Origin: Pikeienuella litoralis
Lineage (GTDB): Bacteria; Pseudomonadota; Alphaproteobacteria; Rhodobacterales; Rhodobacteraceae
NCBI RefSeq assembly: GCF_037646705.1
Contig: NZ_JBBHER010000003.1
Location: 124,001 to 188,000 of the forward strand
Direction of reading: 5' to 3'
DNA length: 64,000 bases
The notes under the pieces are model-generated. The model was not told the DNA's origin. It worked only from the letters and a program-made list of their open reading frames with translations, and searched no databases. This document shows positions 23,966 to 32,640 of the stretch, one piece after another. Every line of letters starts with the position of its first letter. Position 1 is the first letter of the stretch. The translations under genes were made by a program, and so were the position numbers.

Positions 23966-25294
23966 GTGGTCGATATCACCATGCTGGAGGCGGAGCTGGC
24001 GCGCGCCCCGTCGAGGCGGCGCTGCGGGCGGGTGGCGGCGGCGGATGGCGGGGCGATCCTCGTCTCCGGGTTCGGCGGGGCGGCGCGGCTCGGCGACCGG
24101 ATCCTGCTGGCGGCCCGCCCGGAGGACGCCGGGCCCTCCGGCGAGATCGTCGCGCTGACCGAGGCCGGCGCGCGGGCGATGGTGCTGGGGCAGGGGGATC
24201 GCGGCGTCGGCCTTGGCGATCCGGTCTGGCTCGCGCCCGACACGCCGCTCCGGCCCACGGACGCGTGGCTCGGCCGGGTGATCGATGCCTATGGCGCGCC
24301 GCTGGACGGGCGCCCGCTCCCGGAGGGGAGCCGCGCCGCGCCGGTGCGCCGCGCCCCGCCGGCGGCGGCGACGCGCGGCGGGCTTGGGCGCCGGCTGCTG
24401 ACCGGTCTCGCCGCGACGGATACGATCCTGCCGCTGGCGCGCGGTCAGCGGATCGGCGTTTTCGCCGGCTCGGGCGTCGGCAAATCGCGGCTTCTGACGG
24501 ATCTCGCTCAGGGGGTGGAGGCCGATGTCGTCGTCTTCGGGCTGATCGGCGAACGCGGGCGCGAGCTGAACGAGTTTATCGAGGATGGGCTCGGGGCGGA
24601 GGGGCTGCGCCGCGCGGTGCTCGTCGTCGCGACCTCCGACGAATCGGCGCTGGCCCGCCGGCGCGCGGGCTGGACCGCGATGGCGTTGGCGGAGCATTTC
24701 CGCGACGCCGGGCGGCATGTGCTGCTGATTCTCGATTCCCTCACCCGATTCGCGGAGGCGCATCGGGAGATCGCGCTGACCGCGGGCGAGACGCCGAGCC
24801 TCCGGGCCTATCCCCCCTCGACCGCGAACACGATCGCCGCTCTGGCGGAGCGCGCGGGCCCCGGCGGGCGGCGGGCGGGCGACGGCGCGATCACAGGGGT
24901 GTTCTCGGTGCTGGTCGCGGGCTCCGACATGGAGGAGCCGGTCGCGGACATCACCCGCGGCGTGCTTGACGGACATATCGTTCTCGAGCGCGCGATCGCG
25001 GAGCGGGGGCGATTCCCGGCCATCGATATCGGGCGCTCCGTCTCGCGCTGCCTGCCGATGGCGGCGACGGAGGCGGAGAACGCGTTGATCGGCGAGGTGC
25101 GGCGGCTGATCGGCGCCTATGAAAAGGCCGAGCCGATGATTCAGACCGGCCTTTATCAGAAAGGCGCGGACGCGGCGCTCGACCGCGCGGTCGAGCTCTT
25201 TCCGGCGCTCGACGCCTTTTTCGCGTCGAAAACCGGGGCGGGCGAAGGGTTTGCGCGCCTGGCGGAGATCCTGCAGGCGGGAAAGGCGGAGTGA
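23966..25294 (+). CDS. fliI: flagellum-specific ATPase FliI
   Basis: 442 residues from a GTG with a GGAGG site six bases upstream; an ATG two bases earlier is in another frame. Walker A is GVFAGSGVGKSRLL, Walker B is VLLILDSLTRFAEAHREIAL, and the segment YPPSTANTIAALAERAG completes the F1-beta-like fold. It powers substrate release from chaperones at the export gate. Divergent from flgB. Confidence 0.97.
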   Translation: MVDITMLEAELARAPSRRRCGRVAAADGGAILVSGFGGAARLGDRILLAARPEDAGPSGEIVALTEAGARAMVLGQGDRGVGLGDPVWLAPDTPLRPTDAWLGRVIDAYGAPLDGRPLPEGSRAAPVRRAPPAAATRGGLGRRLLTGLAATDTILPLARGQRIGVFAGSGVGKSRLLTDLAQGVEADVVVFGLIGERGRELNEFIEDGLGAEGLRRAVLVVATSDESALARRRAGWTAMALAEHFRDAGRHVLLILDSLTRFAEAHREIALTAGETPSLRAYPPSTANTIAALAERAGPGGRRAGDGAITGVFSVLVAGSDMEEPVADITRGVLDGHIVLERAIAERGRFPAIDIGRSVSRCLPMAATEAENALIGEVRRLIGAYEKAEPMIQTGLYQKGADAALDRAVELFPALDAFFASKTGAGEGFARLAEILQAGKAE

Positions 25295-25390
25295 ATGCCG
25301 CGCTTCCTTCTAAATATTAGCCGCAATTCTCGATGCTTGGCTGGCGGGCGACAAGGTTTTGTTAAGCGGCGTGCGGGCATGTGGAGGGCA

Positions 25391-25505
25391 GAGCCACGAA
25401 GGCTCCGGCCGACGGCGCCAAAGGCGGGACGATCGGCGAAACGCCATGAAAGGCGTTCACCCCCGGGGCGACCCGGGCGACGAGACTGGGGCGCTGAAGC
25501 GCCCC
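25391..25505 (+). promoter_or_regulatory. structured flagellin mRNA leader
   Basis: Three successive hairpins upstream of the flagellin ATG: GAGCC/GGCTC (25391-25405), AACGCC/GGCGTT (25440-25457) and GGGGCGC/GCGCCCC around a TGAA loop (25488-25505), the last only about nine bases before the AGGAG ribosome site. In Caulobacter FlbT acts on the flagellin 5' leader; flbT lies just downstream here. The link is inference. Confidence 0.45.
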
Positions 25506-25526
25506 ACCCGATCAGGAGACCCTCTC

Positions 25527-26747
25527 ATGGGTAGCATTCTCACCAACAACAGCGCGATGGTCGCGCTGCAGTCGCTCAGCAACATCAACCGTGACCTCGG
25601 CCAGGTGCAGAGCGAAATCTCGACCGGCCTCAAGATTGGCAACGCCAAGGACAACGCCGCCATTTTCGCCATCAGCCAGGTGATGCGCTCGGATGTGAAG
25701 GGCTTCGAGGCGATCTCCGAATCGCTCTCGCTCGGCCAGTCCACGGTCGCGGTCGGCTCCAACGCGGCGAAGGCCGTCGGCGAGCGGCTGAACGACATCA
25801 AGCAGCTGATCATCTCCGCGAATGGCGAAAACGTCGACCGCGGCAAGCTGCAGGACGAGATCACGTCGCTCCGCGGCCAGATCAGCGGCATCGTCGACGC
25901 GGCTCAGTTCAACGGACTCAACGTCCTGTCGAATACGGATGACACGGCCGGGTCGAGCACCTTCAACATCCTCTCCTCGCTCGACCGCGCGCCGGGCGCC
26001 ACCGGCGTCGCCACATCGTCGATCGCCGTCGCCAAGCAGGATCTCGGCAACGGGGCGTCTGCGGTGGGCAGCGGCGGAGCGGCCACCGTCTCGGCCGCCG
26101 GCGCCGGCGCGCTGGCCGACGGCGCGGAGGACACGATCACCATCGGCGGCACCATCACCGCCGGCGACTCGGTCTCCTTCGCCGCTGCGGCGTTCGGAAC
26201 CTCAGGCGATATCGACTTCGTCATCCGCGATGGCGACACCCTCGCCGATGTGGCGGCCGGGCTCGCGTCGCGGATCAACTTCACCCTCGCCAACGAAGGG
26301 ATCGAAGGGTTCACCGTGACGGCCTCCGGCGCCGATCTGACCATCCTCAACAATTCCGGCGGGGCGACGGGCGACCTGAGCGACGGCGCGGTCGTGGTGG
26401 TTGAATCGGGCGGCACCATCGGCGGTGGGCTTGAACTGTTGAACGATATCGACGTCACGTCCACCGAAGGCGCGGCGGCCGGGCTCTCGGCCATCGAGGA
26501 TCTGATCCAGGTTTCGGTCAAGGCTCAGGCGGCGCTCGGCACCTCCGAGAACCGCGTCGATCTTCAGAACGAGTTCATGAGCACGCTGATCGACAGCTTC
26601 AAGTCGGGCATCGGCACGCTGGTCGACGCCGATCTGGAGGCGGCCGCGGCGCGGCTTCAGGCGCTTCAGGTCCAGCAGCAGCTCGGCACTCAGGCGCTCT
26701 CGATCGCCAACCAGTCGCCGCAGTCGATCCTGGCGCTGTTCCGTTAA
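25527..26747 (+). CDS. fliC: flagellin
   Basis: 406 residues from the ATG at 25527 (AGGAG upstream). N-terminal SILTNNSAMVALQSLSNIN and the C-terminal LQQ-rich helix ending QSPQSILALFR form domains D0/D1. The middle (about 175-305) is Gly/Ala-rich with TITIGGTITAGDSV and a unit RDGDTLADVAAGLASRIN, making the surface-exposed insert. Exported through the type III apparatus and assembled into the filament. Followed by a strong hairpin, then flaF and flbT. Confidence 0.95.
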   Translation: MGSILTNNSAMVALQSLSNINRDLGQVQSEISTGLKIGNAKDNAAIFAISQVMRSDVKGFEAISESLSLGQSTVAVGSNAAKAVGERLNDIKQLIISANGENVDRGKLQDEITSLRGQISGIVDAAQFNGLNVLSNTDDTAGSSTFNILSSLDRAPGATGVATSSIAVAKQDLGNGASAVGSGGAATVSAAGAGALADGAEDTITIGGTITAGDSVSFAAAAFGTSGDIDFVIRDGDTLADVAAGLASRINFTLANEGIEGFTVTASGADLTILNNSGGATGDLSDGAVVVVESGGTIGGGLELLNDIDVTSTEGAAAGLSAIEDLIQVSVKAQAALGTSENRVDLQNEFMSTLIDSFKSGIGTLVDADLEAAAARLQALQVQQQLGTQALSIANQSPQSILALFR

Positions 26748-26754
26748 TGACGAC

Positions 26755-26781
26755 CCCGGAGCCGGCTTCGCCGGCTCCGGG
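26755..26781 (+). terminator. hairpin after the flagellin gene
   Basis: CCCGGAGCCGG / CCGGCTCCGGG, eleven pairs around CTTCG, eight bases after the stop. A second small hairpin (26795-26810, CGCGGC/GCCGCG around TGAA) follows. No T-run. It would let flagellin mRNA accumulate above flaF-flbT. Confidence 0.6.
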
Positions 26782-26857
26782 CCGCACTCGCTCACGCGGC
26801 TGAAGCCGCGCCAGTTCCTGCCGCCGGCGCGACCGGCGCTTTCGCGAGGATACCCCG

Positions 26858-27253
26858 ATGGACGCCCAACATCAGGCCGCCGCTTCCTACGGCCAGGCCC
26901 AGACTGCGGTCAAAGCCCCGAAACAGATCGAATATCAGGCGTTTGCGCGAATCACCCGCGCCCTCGGCGCCGCCGCGGAGACGGACGGGCCCTCGGCCTT
27001 CCCCCGCCTCGCCGCCGCCCTTCATGACAATCTCAGGCTCTGGACCGTGATCGCGACCGATGTCGCGCTCGAGGGCAACGGCCTGCCGGAGACGCTGCGC
27101 GCCCGGCTCTTCTATCTCGCGGAGTTCACCCGCGCGCACACCCGCAAGATTCTGGCGCAGGAGGAGGAGGACGCCGCGCCGCTGATCGAGATCAACACCA
27201 CCATCATGCGCGGGCTTCGCCAGCAGAGCGAGGCCGCGCTGTGCCGGGCCTGA
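26858..27253 (+). CDS. flaF: flagellar biosynthesis regulator FlaF
   Basis: 131 residues; GAGGA site before the ATG. The pattern YEAFARITRAL-like (EYQAFARITRALGAA), LHDNLRLWTVIATDVA and LFYLAEFTRAHTRKIL is FlaF. It is needed for flagellin secretion or translation in alphaproteobacteria. Overlaps flbT by 13 bases. Confidence 0.92.
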   Translation: MDAQHQAAASYGQAQTAVKAPKQIEYQAFARITRALGAAAETDGPSAFPRLAAALHDNLRLWTVIATDVALEGNGLPETLRARLFYLAEFTRAHTRKILAQEEEDAAPLIEINTTIMRGLRQQSEAALCRA

Positions 27254-27657
27254 TCCTCAAGCTCGCGCCGGGCGAGCGCTTCGTCGCCAACGGGGTCGTG
27301 ATCGAGAACGGAGACCGGCGCGCCCGGCTCAATATTCTCACGCCCGATTCGAACGTCCTGCGGCTGCGCGACGCGCTGCATCCCGACGAGGCGAACACGC
27401 CGGTGCGCCGGGTCTGCTACATCGTGCAGCTGCTTCTGGCCGGCGAAGTGCCGGAGCTGAAGGCGAAGCCGCAGATAAGGACCGGCATCGACCAGCTCGG
27501 CGCGGTGTTCACGGATGGCGAATCGGCCCGCCGCCTCGCGCGGGCGGCCGAGGATGTGGCGCTCGGCCGGTATTACCCGGCGCTCCGCGGCCTGCGGGCG
27601 CTGCTGCCGATGGAGGACCGGCTGATGGCGCTCGCCGGCGAAGGAAAGACGCCATGA
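27241..27657 (+). CDS. flbT: flagellin mRNA regulator FlbT
   Basis: 138 residues from a GTG inside flaF. GLILKLAPGERFVANGVVIENG and CYIVQLLLAG are the FlbT consensus; GRYYPALRGLRALL closes the domain. FlbT controls flagellin mRNA stability or translation in Caulobacter and relatives. The ATG of the next gene overlaps its stop. Confidence 0.94.
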   Translation: MPGLILKLAPGERFVANGVVIENGDRRARLNILTPDSNVLRLRDALHPDEANTPVRRVCYIVQLLLAGEVPELKAKPQIRTGIDQLGAVFTDGESARRLARAAEDVALGRYYPALRGLRALLPMEDRLMALAGEGKTP

Positions 27658-28496
27658 GCTTCGCTCCGATCCTTCCCGCAACCGGCCCGCTCGGCTATCA
27701 GCTCCTGACGCGGACCGAGGACAAGCAGCGCGCGATTTTCGACCGTCAGCCGGAGATCGCGCGCGACATCGCCTATTTCACCGAAAAGATCGGCGAGGTG
27801 AAGAGCGCTGAAGATCTCGTCTCCGACCGGCGCCTGCTCAAGGTGGCGCTTGGCGCGTTCGGGCTGGACGACGAGATCGACAAGCGCGCGTTCATGCGCA
27901 AGATTCTGGAGGAAGGGACCGAGGACCGCGAAGCCTTCGCCAACCGGTTCGTCGATCCGCGCTACGGCGATATCGCCAGGACCTTCGGCTTCGGCGACGC
28001 CGGCGGCGCGCGCACGGAAGATCCCGGCTTCGCCGCGGAGATCACGGCGGCCTTCAAGGATCGCCAGTTCGAAATCGCGGTCGGCGACCAGAATGAAGGG
28101 CTGCGGCTCGCGCTGAATTTCCGCCGCGAGATCAAGGAATACGCGAACGCAAGCGATCCGGAGGGAACCGCCTGGTTCTCGGTGATGGGGCAGCCGCAGA
28201 TGCGGGCGGTGTTCGAGGGCGCTTTCGGCCTGCCGGACAGTTTCGGCCAGCTGGACATCGACCGTCAGCAGCAGGAATTCAAGGATCTCAACAACCGCTT
28301 CTTCGGCTCGAAATCTCTGGCGGTCTTTCAGGATGACGCGCGGGTGGATGAGGTGATCAAGCGCTTTCTCATCCGCCGCTCGATCGAGGAGGGGCCTTCC
28401 GCTTCGACGCCGGGGGCGGCTGCGCTCGCGCTGCTCGGGGGCGGCGGGGTCGGGCCGCTCGGGGCGCAGAATCTGGTTCTCTCTCTCGCCCGTTGA
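27654..28496 (+). CDS. DUF1217 flagellar protein
   Basis: 280 residues. GYQLLTRTEDKQRAIFDRQPEI at the N-terminus followed by repeats of the type DRRLLKVALGAFGLDDEIDKRAFMRKIL are DUF1217, a family found only in flagellar loci of alphaproteobacteria. Function unknown. It has no signal peptide, so it is cytoplasmic or exported by the flagellar apparatus. Coupled to flbT by ATGA; ends 44 bases from the convergent next gene. Confidence 0.87.
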   Translation: MSFAPILPATGPLGYQLLTRTEDKQRAIFDRQPEIARDIAYFTEKIGEVKSAEDLVSDRRLLKVALGAFGLDDEIDKRAFMRKILEEGTEDREAFANRFVDPRYGDIARTFGFGDAGGARTEDPGFAAEITAAFKDRQFEIAVGDQNEGLRLALNFRREIKEYANASDPEGTAWFSVMGQPQMRAVFEGAFGLPDSFGQLDIDRQQQEFKDLNNRFFGSKSLAVFQDDARVDEVIKRFLIRRSIEEGPSASTPGAAALALLGGGGVGPLGAQNLVLSLAR

Positions 28497-28540
28497 CCTG
28501 GCCCGGCCGGTGGGAGGGGCCTGGCCTGAGAAAGGCCGCC

Positions 28541-28912
28541 TTACGCGCGGCTCTCTCGCGTCGGGGCGGACCCGCCGCTCGACATCCGCGCGCCGTCCGG
28601 CCCGTAGGCGCCGATCTGATTCTTTTCCCGCTCTAGCCCCTGAAGGCGCGCCGCCGCGTCCGCCGCGCCGTCGAGATAGGCGCGCAGCAAGCGCTGATTG
28701 CGGGCCGCCAGCCGCCTGATCTCCTGGATCCGGGGCTCATGCGCCGCGGCGACCGCGGCCGGGATATCGGTGATCTGCGCGATCAGCGCGAGGCGGCGCT
28801 GATCGAGCGCGGCGAGCTCGCGCACCGCGCCGGCCTTGATGAGGCGATATTCCGACTCCAGCATCGCCCGCGCGTCGGTCAGCCGATAGCGCCATTTCAT
28901 CTGATTAAGCAT
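28541..28912 (-). CDS. small flagellar protein, possible FlgN-type chaperone
   Basis: 123 residues, ATG overlapping the stop of the rod-binding protein gene. It is helical and charged, with EYRLIKAGAVRELAALDQRRLALI and a C-terminal RLQGLEREKNQIGAYGPDG. Alphaproteobacterial FlgN proteins, chaperones for FlgK and FlgL, have this size and a similar GxYgxdGr ending, so FlgN is my best guess. No signal peptide. The flgK and flgL genes are not in the window. Confidence 0.55.
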   Translation of the reverse strand: MLNQMKWRYRLTDARAMLESEYRLIKAGAVRELAALDQRRLALIAQITDIPAAVAAAHEPRIQEIRRLAARNQRLLRAYLDGAADAAARLQGLEREKNQIGAYGPDGARMSSGGSAPTRESRA

Positions 28913-29201
28913 CACCCGCCTCCCGCGCCGCCAGCGCCTGATAAATCCGTTCGGAAAGGCCGACGCCGCCCGCCGCCGCCACCTTGTCGGCCCATTCGCG
29001 GGCGAGAAAGCTGGAGAACGCCTCTTCGCCGGCGCCGCCGCCATTGCTCTCTCGGGTCGCGCCGAGGCCGGTATGGGCGAACATCTCCGCGAGGAACACC
29101 GCTTCGAATTTGGTGGCGGCCTCGCGCAGCGGGGCGTCGGGGCCGCGCGCGGGCGCCGCGGGCGGCGTGTGCCGCGCAGTCAGGGCTGCGATCGGATCCA
29201 T
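28905..29201 (-). CDS. flgJ: rod-binding protein, FlgJ N-terminal type
   Basis: 98 residues from the ATG at 29201 (AGGGAG upstream); an earlier in-frame ATG at 29273 lacks a ribosome site. LREAATKFEAVFLAEMF followed by a GEEAFSSFLAREWADKVAAAGGVGLSERI tail is the rod-binding (FlgJ-N) domain. The C-terminal muramidase half of enterobacterial FlgJ is absent; the transglycosylase at 21583-22365 may fill that role. Divergent from fliK. Confidence 0.85.
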   Translation of the reverse strand: MDPIAALTARHTPPAAPARGPDAPLREAATKFEAVFLAEMFAHTGLGATRESNGGGAGEEAFSSFLAREWADKVAAAGGVGLSERIYQALAAREAGDA

Positions 29202-29308
29202 GGGGCGGTCTCCCTTCAAAACAGGGTGATTATGAATGGATCCAGTAAACGAATGGTAAGAATCCCCTCCCATAGTCGTCCGCGCGAACCAGAATGGAGG
29301 AGCGTGGC

Positions 29309-30640
29309 GTGATCGGTCAAAGCGACTTTTTGCGGCCCCCGGGCATGCCGACCAGCGCGAAGGCGAACCCCGCTGGGAGCGGAGAGAAACCCGCCGCCGC
29401 CGGAGACGGCGCGCCGGCGGAAGACGCCGCGCGCCCTTCCGGAAAGACGGACGCCAAGGCGGCGGGCCGGGACGCCGCCGAAGCGCGGGACGCTCCCGCG
29501 CGCGACGCCGAGGAGGCTGATCGGCCCGGCGTTGACTTCAGCGCGTTGATGGCGCCGCCGCCGGCCGAGCCGAAGGAGGCCGAAGCGGAGGCCCCGCCGC
29601 CCCGCCGCGCGGGTGCGGCGCAGCAAATGATCGCGCCGACGGCGGCCCAATCCCTTGAGGCGGCTGAGGCGCCTGGCTCCGCCGAGGCGCCCGTTGACGC
29701 CCCGGCGGAGCCAGGCGCCGCGGCGCCCGCTCCATCCCGGGCCGCCGCCACGCCAGGCGCGCCCGCGTCCGCCGGCGCCGAGGCGGCCGCGCCGGCCGAT
29801 GCGACAGCGCCCGCCGATGCGACAACGCCCGATATGGCGCCGTCGGCGCCGGCCGAACGGCCGGGCGCGGCGGCCGAGACGGGAGACGCCGCTTTGGCGG
29901 TGAAACCGGAAAACCGGAGCGCCGACCCTAAACCGGCGGTGAGCGTGGCTGGCGGAGCGGCCGCCCCCGCCGGCGCAAAGGTGGACCAACCGGCGGATCC
30001 GGAGCCGGAGGCCCAGCCTGAGTCTTCGCCGGAGGCCGCGCCGGAGCCGCCGAAGGCCTCGCCCGAACCGGTGAAGGCCGCCCCGAACGCGCCGATCGCC
30101 CTCGCGGCGAATGAAGACCGGGCGGCGGATGGAGGATTGGACCCGCTGGACGGGCTTTCCATCGCGGCCGCCGGGCGAGGCGCCGAAATCGGCGGCCCGA
30201 GAGGCGGGATCGGCGCGCCGACGCTTCTTCCCGGCGCCCCGGACCCGCGCATCGCGGCGCAGCTTTCCAGCCAGATCGGCCTCGCCGTCTCGCGCGCGGA
30301 CGGCGACCGGGTGGAGGTCCGGCTCGACCCGCCGGAGCTTGGCCGGGTCAGGCTTTCCTTCACGATGAAGGATGACGGCGTGATCGCGCTGATCAGCGTG
30401 GATCGCCCGGAGGTCCTCGACCTGATGCGCCGCCACGGAGAGCTTTTGCAACGGGATCTCACCTCTGCGGGCTATCGCAACGTGACGCTGGATTTCGCCC
30501 ACTCGGGCGATGGCGGCGGCGCGCAGCGCCAGGATGGCGCCCCGTCCGCGCCGCCCGCCGCGCGCATCGGGGCCGCCAGCCCCGCGATCACGGCCGTCTG
30601 GCGCGGCGGCGCCGACGATCGCCTCGACATCAGGCTATAG
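29309..30640 (+). CDS. fliK: flagellar hook-length control protein FliK
   Basis: 443 residues from the GTG at 29309, chosen for its GGAGGAG site; an ATG at 29294 has none. The first 290 residues are extremely Ala/Pro/Glu-rich and disordered, the ruler part. Residues about 310-400 are the Flg_hook domain (RVEVRLDPPELGRVRLSF and YRNVTLDFAHSG). FliK measures hook length and signals FlhB. Followed by flgD in nine bases. Confidence 0.92.
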   Translation: MIGQSDFLRPPGMPTSAKANPAGSGEKPAAAGDGAPAEDAARPSGKTDAKAAGRDAAEARDAPARDAEEADRPGVDFSALMAPPPAEPKEAEAEAPPPRRAGAAQQMIAPTAAQSLEAAEAPGSAEAPVDAPAEPGAAAPAPSRAAATPGAPASAGAEAAAPADATAPADATTPDMAPSAPAERPGAAAETGDAALAVKPENRSADPKPAVSVAGGAAAPAGAKVDQPADPEPEAQPESSPEAAPEPPKASPEPVKAAPNAPIALAANEDRAADGGLDPLDGLSIAAAGRGAEIGGPRGGIGAPTLLPGAPDPRIAAQLSSQIGLAVSRADGDRVEVRLDPPELGRVRLSFTMKDDGVIALISVDRPEVLDLMRRHGELLQRDLTSAGYRNVTLDFAHSGDGGGAQRQDGAPSAPPAARIGAASPAITAVWRGGADDRLDIRL

Positions 30641-30649
30641 GGAACGCTC

Positions 30650-31336
30650 ATGGAAACCAACGCCACCGCCCTCCAATCGCAGGCGTCGCCCGCGGCGAGG
30701 AGCGCGCAGAAAAGCGCCTCCGACGGCTTCGATGTGAACGGCGATTTCGAGACATTTCTCAATCTGCTGACCACGCAGCTCAGGAACCAGGATCCGCTGA
30801 ATCCGGCTGACTCGACCGAGTTCGTGGCGCAACTCGCGCAGTTCTCTTCGGTCGAGCAGCAGGTGAAGACCAACCAGTCCCTTGATGCGATCCTCAGCGC
30901 GCTGGGCGGGCAGGGGGCTGGCGCGCTCGCGCCCTGGATCGGCGCCCAGGTGAACGCCGCCGCCGCGCTCCGCTTCGATGGCGCGCCGGTCGAACTGACG
31001 GTCGCGAGAGATCCGGCGGCGACGGCGGCGACGCTGGTCGTGAAAAGCGAGTCCGGGCTGGTTGTCGCCCGCCAGCCTGTCGATCCGCAGGCGACCACGC
31101 TGACCTGGGATGGCGCGGTGGCCGGCGGCGAGCCCGCGCCGGCCGGCGTCTATCGGTTCTCGCTGGAGCGGATGAACGGAAGCGCGCCGCTCCCGGACGC
31201 GGAGCCGAGGGGCTTCGCCGGAGTGACCGAGGCGCGGCTTGCGGATGGCGGCGTCGAACTCGTGCTCGACAGCGGCGACGTCATCAGCGCCGACGACGTG
31301 ACGGCGATCCGCGCGGCGGGGGCTGCGGCGGGGTGA
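30650..31336 (+). CDS. flgD: flagellar hook assembly cap protein FlgD
   Basis: 228 residues. FLNLLTTQLRNQDPLNPADSTEFVAQLAQFSSVEQQ near residues 40-75 is the FlgD signature. The rest forms the cap domains (WDGAVAGGEPAPAGVYRF). It caps the growing hook and is discarded. The hook protein gene flgE is not in the window. Stops 12 bases from the convergent fliL-like gene. Confidence 0.95.
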   Translation: METNATALQSQASPAARSAQKSASDGFDVNGDFETFLNLLTTQLRNQDPLNPADSTEFVAQLAQFSSVEQQVKTNQSLDAILSALGGQGAGALAPWIGAQVNAAAALRFDGAPVELTVARDPAATAATLVVKSESGLVVARQPVDPQATTLTWDGAVAGGEPAPAGVYRFSLERMNGSAPLPDAEPRGFAGVTEARLADGGVELVLDSGDVISADDVTAIRAAGAAAG

Positions 31337-31348
31337 CCGCCGCTCGCC

Positions 31349-31858
31349 TCAGAGGTCCTGCCTGACGACGCTCGTCAGCAGGACCGAATGCGCGATATCG
31401 CCAAGGATCGCCTGCGCCGAAGCGGTGAGCGCGCCGCGAAGATCGTTCATGACGTGCGACTCGGTGAACGCGCCCGAGAACCCGCCCGACTGCGCGTGAA
31501 GAAACAGAACGCGGAGAAACTCGTCGCGGAGCTTGGGCTCATGCAGGAAGACCGTCTCGGTCTGTCCGCTGGACACTTCCAGGGCCATCGAGATCACGAT
31601 GAGCGAATCGACCCTGTCGTCGATGACGACCGGAACGATGAATTGTTTGTCCAGCTTCACATACTCGCCGGTGCCGGGGGTCGCCGCCGGGACGTGGGTG
31701 GAGACGAGCGCGGGCGCGGCGGCCCCGGCCCCGCCGTCTCCCTCGACTTCGGCTTCGGTTTCGGGGGCGGGCGCCGCCGGTTTCAGGAGATGACCGGCGG
31801 CCGCGCCGAGACCGAGTCCGAGCGACGCGAGAATTATCGGCGGCAAGAACTTCTTCAT
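31349..31858 (-). CDS. FliL-like flagellar basal-body protein
   Basis: 169 residues: short cytoplasmic start, one membrane helix (about 6-25), an acidic Pro/Ala linker and a periplasmic domain with YVKLDKQFIVPVVIDDRVDSL. The layout is that of FliL, and a second FliL-type gene lies at 39265-39777. FliL proteins ring the stator and modulate torque. It is last in the operon after flgH, 11 bases away. Confidence 0.75.
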   Translation of the reverse strand: MKKFLPPIILASLGLGLGAAAGHLLKPAAPAPETEAEVEGDGGAGAAAPALVSTHVPAATPGTGEYVKLDKQFIVPVVIDDRVDSLIVISMALEVSSGQTETVFLHEPKLRDEFLRVLFLHAQSGGFSGAFTESHVMNDLRGALTASAQAILGDIAHSVLLTSVVRQDL

Positions 31859-31869
31859 GGCCCGGTCTC

Positions 31870-32640
31870 CTAGAACGGCAGGATGATGTCGGCGATCTGC
31901 TGGCCGTACCGCGGCTGCTGCACATCGGTGATCTGCCCCCGGCCGCCATAGCTGATCCGCGCGTCGGCGATCTTGTCGTAGGTGATCTCGTTCTTGCGCG
32001 AGATGTCCTCAGGCCGGATCACGCCCTGAACCCGGAGGTCGCGAAGCTCGAAATTCACCCGCACCTCCTGATTGCCGACAATCACGAAATGGCCGTTCGG
32101 CAGAACCTGGGTGACCGTCGCCGCGAGCCGGAGCGTGATCTCCTCGTTGCGGCGGACCGAGCCGTCGCCGGAGCTCGTTGAGCCGGAGACGATCTGCGCG
32201 GCGGGGTCGAGGTCGACGCCGGTCGCGTCGTCGACGAGATCGGGCAGGCCGAAGAGCGCCCCGATCGACAGATCCTCGGCGCCGGAGCGTGAGCGCTGCG
32301 TCGCGTTCCGGATCGTGGCCTCCTCGTCGATCTCGATCACCACGGTGAGGATATCGCCGCGGCCCTGGGCCCTCCGATCGCCGAAGAGCGACGTCGGCCC
32401 CGAACGCCAGAGCGAAGCCGACCGGATCCGGGGCGAGTCCTCGATCGGCGCGCGCATCGCCGCGACCTCCGCCGGGGACGGCGTCGCGAGCGCGACGCGC
32501 TCCGGCGTCACCGGGGGCGTGTCGATATAGACCTGCCCGGACGGGGTGAAGGGCGGCGGCTGCCCGACATGATCGAGCCTGCCGCAGGCGCTCGCGGCGG
32601 TGAGGCAGAGAAGCGCCGCGCGCCAGACGCCGGCGCTCAT
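31870..32640 (-). CDS. flgH: flagellar L-ring lipoprotein FlgH
   Basis: 256 residues. The signal peptide ends in a lipobox with Cys at residue 19 (TAASACG), so it is lipidated in the outer membrane. SLWRSGPTSLFGDRRAQGRGDILTV, the NEEITLRLAATVTQVLPNGHFVIVG region and ENITYD-like KNEITYDKIADARISYGG are FlgH hallmarks. Overlaps flgA by four bases. Confidence 0.95.
   Translation of the reverse strand: MSAGVWRAALLCLTAASACGRLDHVGQPPPFTPSGQVYIDTPPVTPERVALATPSPAEVAAMRAPIEDSPRIRSASLWRSGPTSLFGDRRAQGRGDILTVVIEIDEEATIRNATQRSRSGAEDLSIGALFGLPDLVDDATGVDLDPAAQIVSGSTSSGDGSVRRNEEITLRLAATVTQVLPNGHFVIVGNQEVRVNFELRDLRVQGVIRPEDISRKNEITYDKIADARISYGGRGQITDVQQPRYGQQIADIILPF

Noticed and set aside
25295..25390. Sigma-28, sigma-54 or CtrA promoter upstream of flagellin
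   Set aside because: TAAA and GG/GC fragments are present, but no pair matches spacing and consensus well enough to call.
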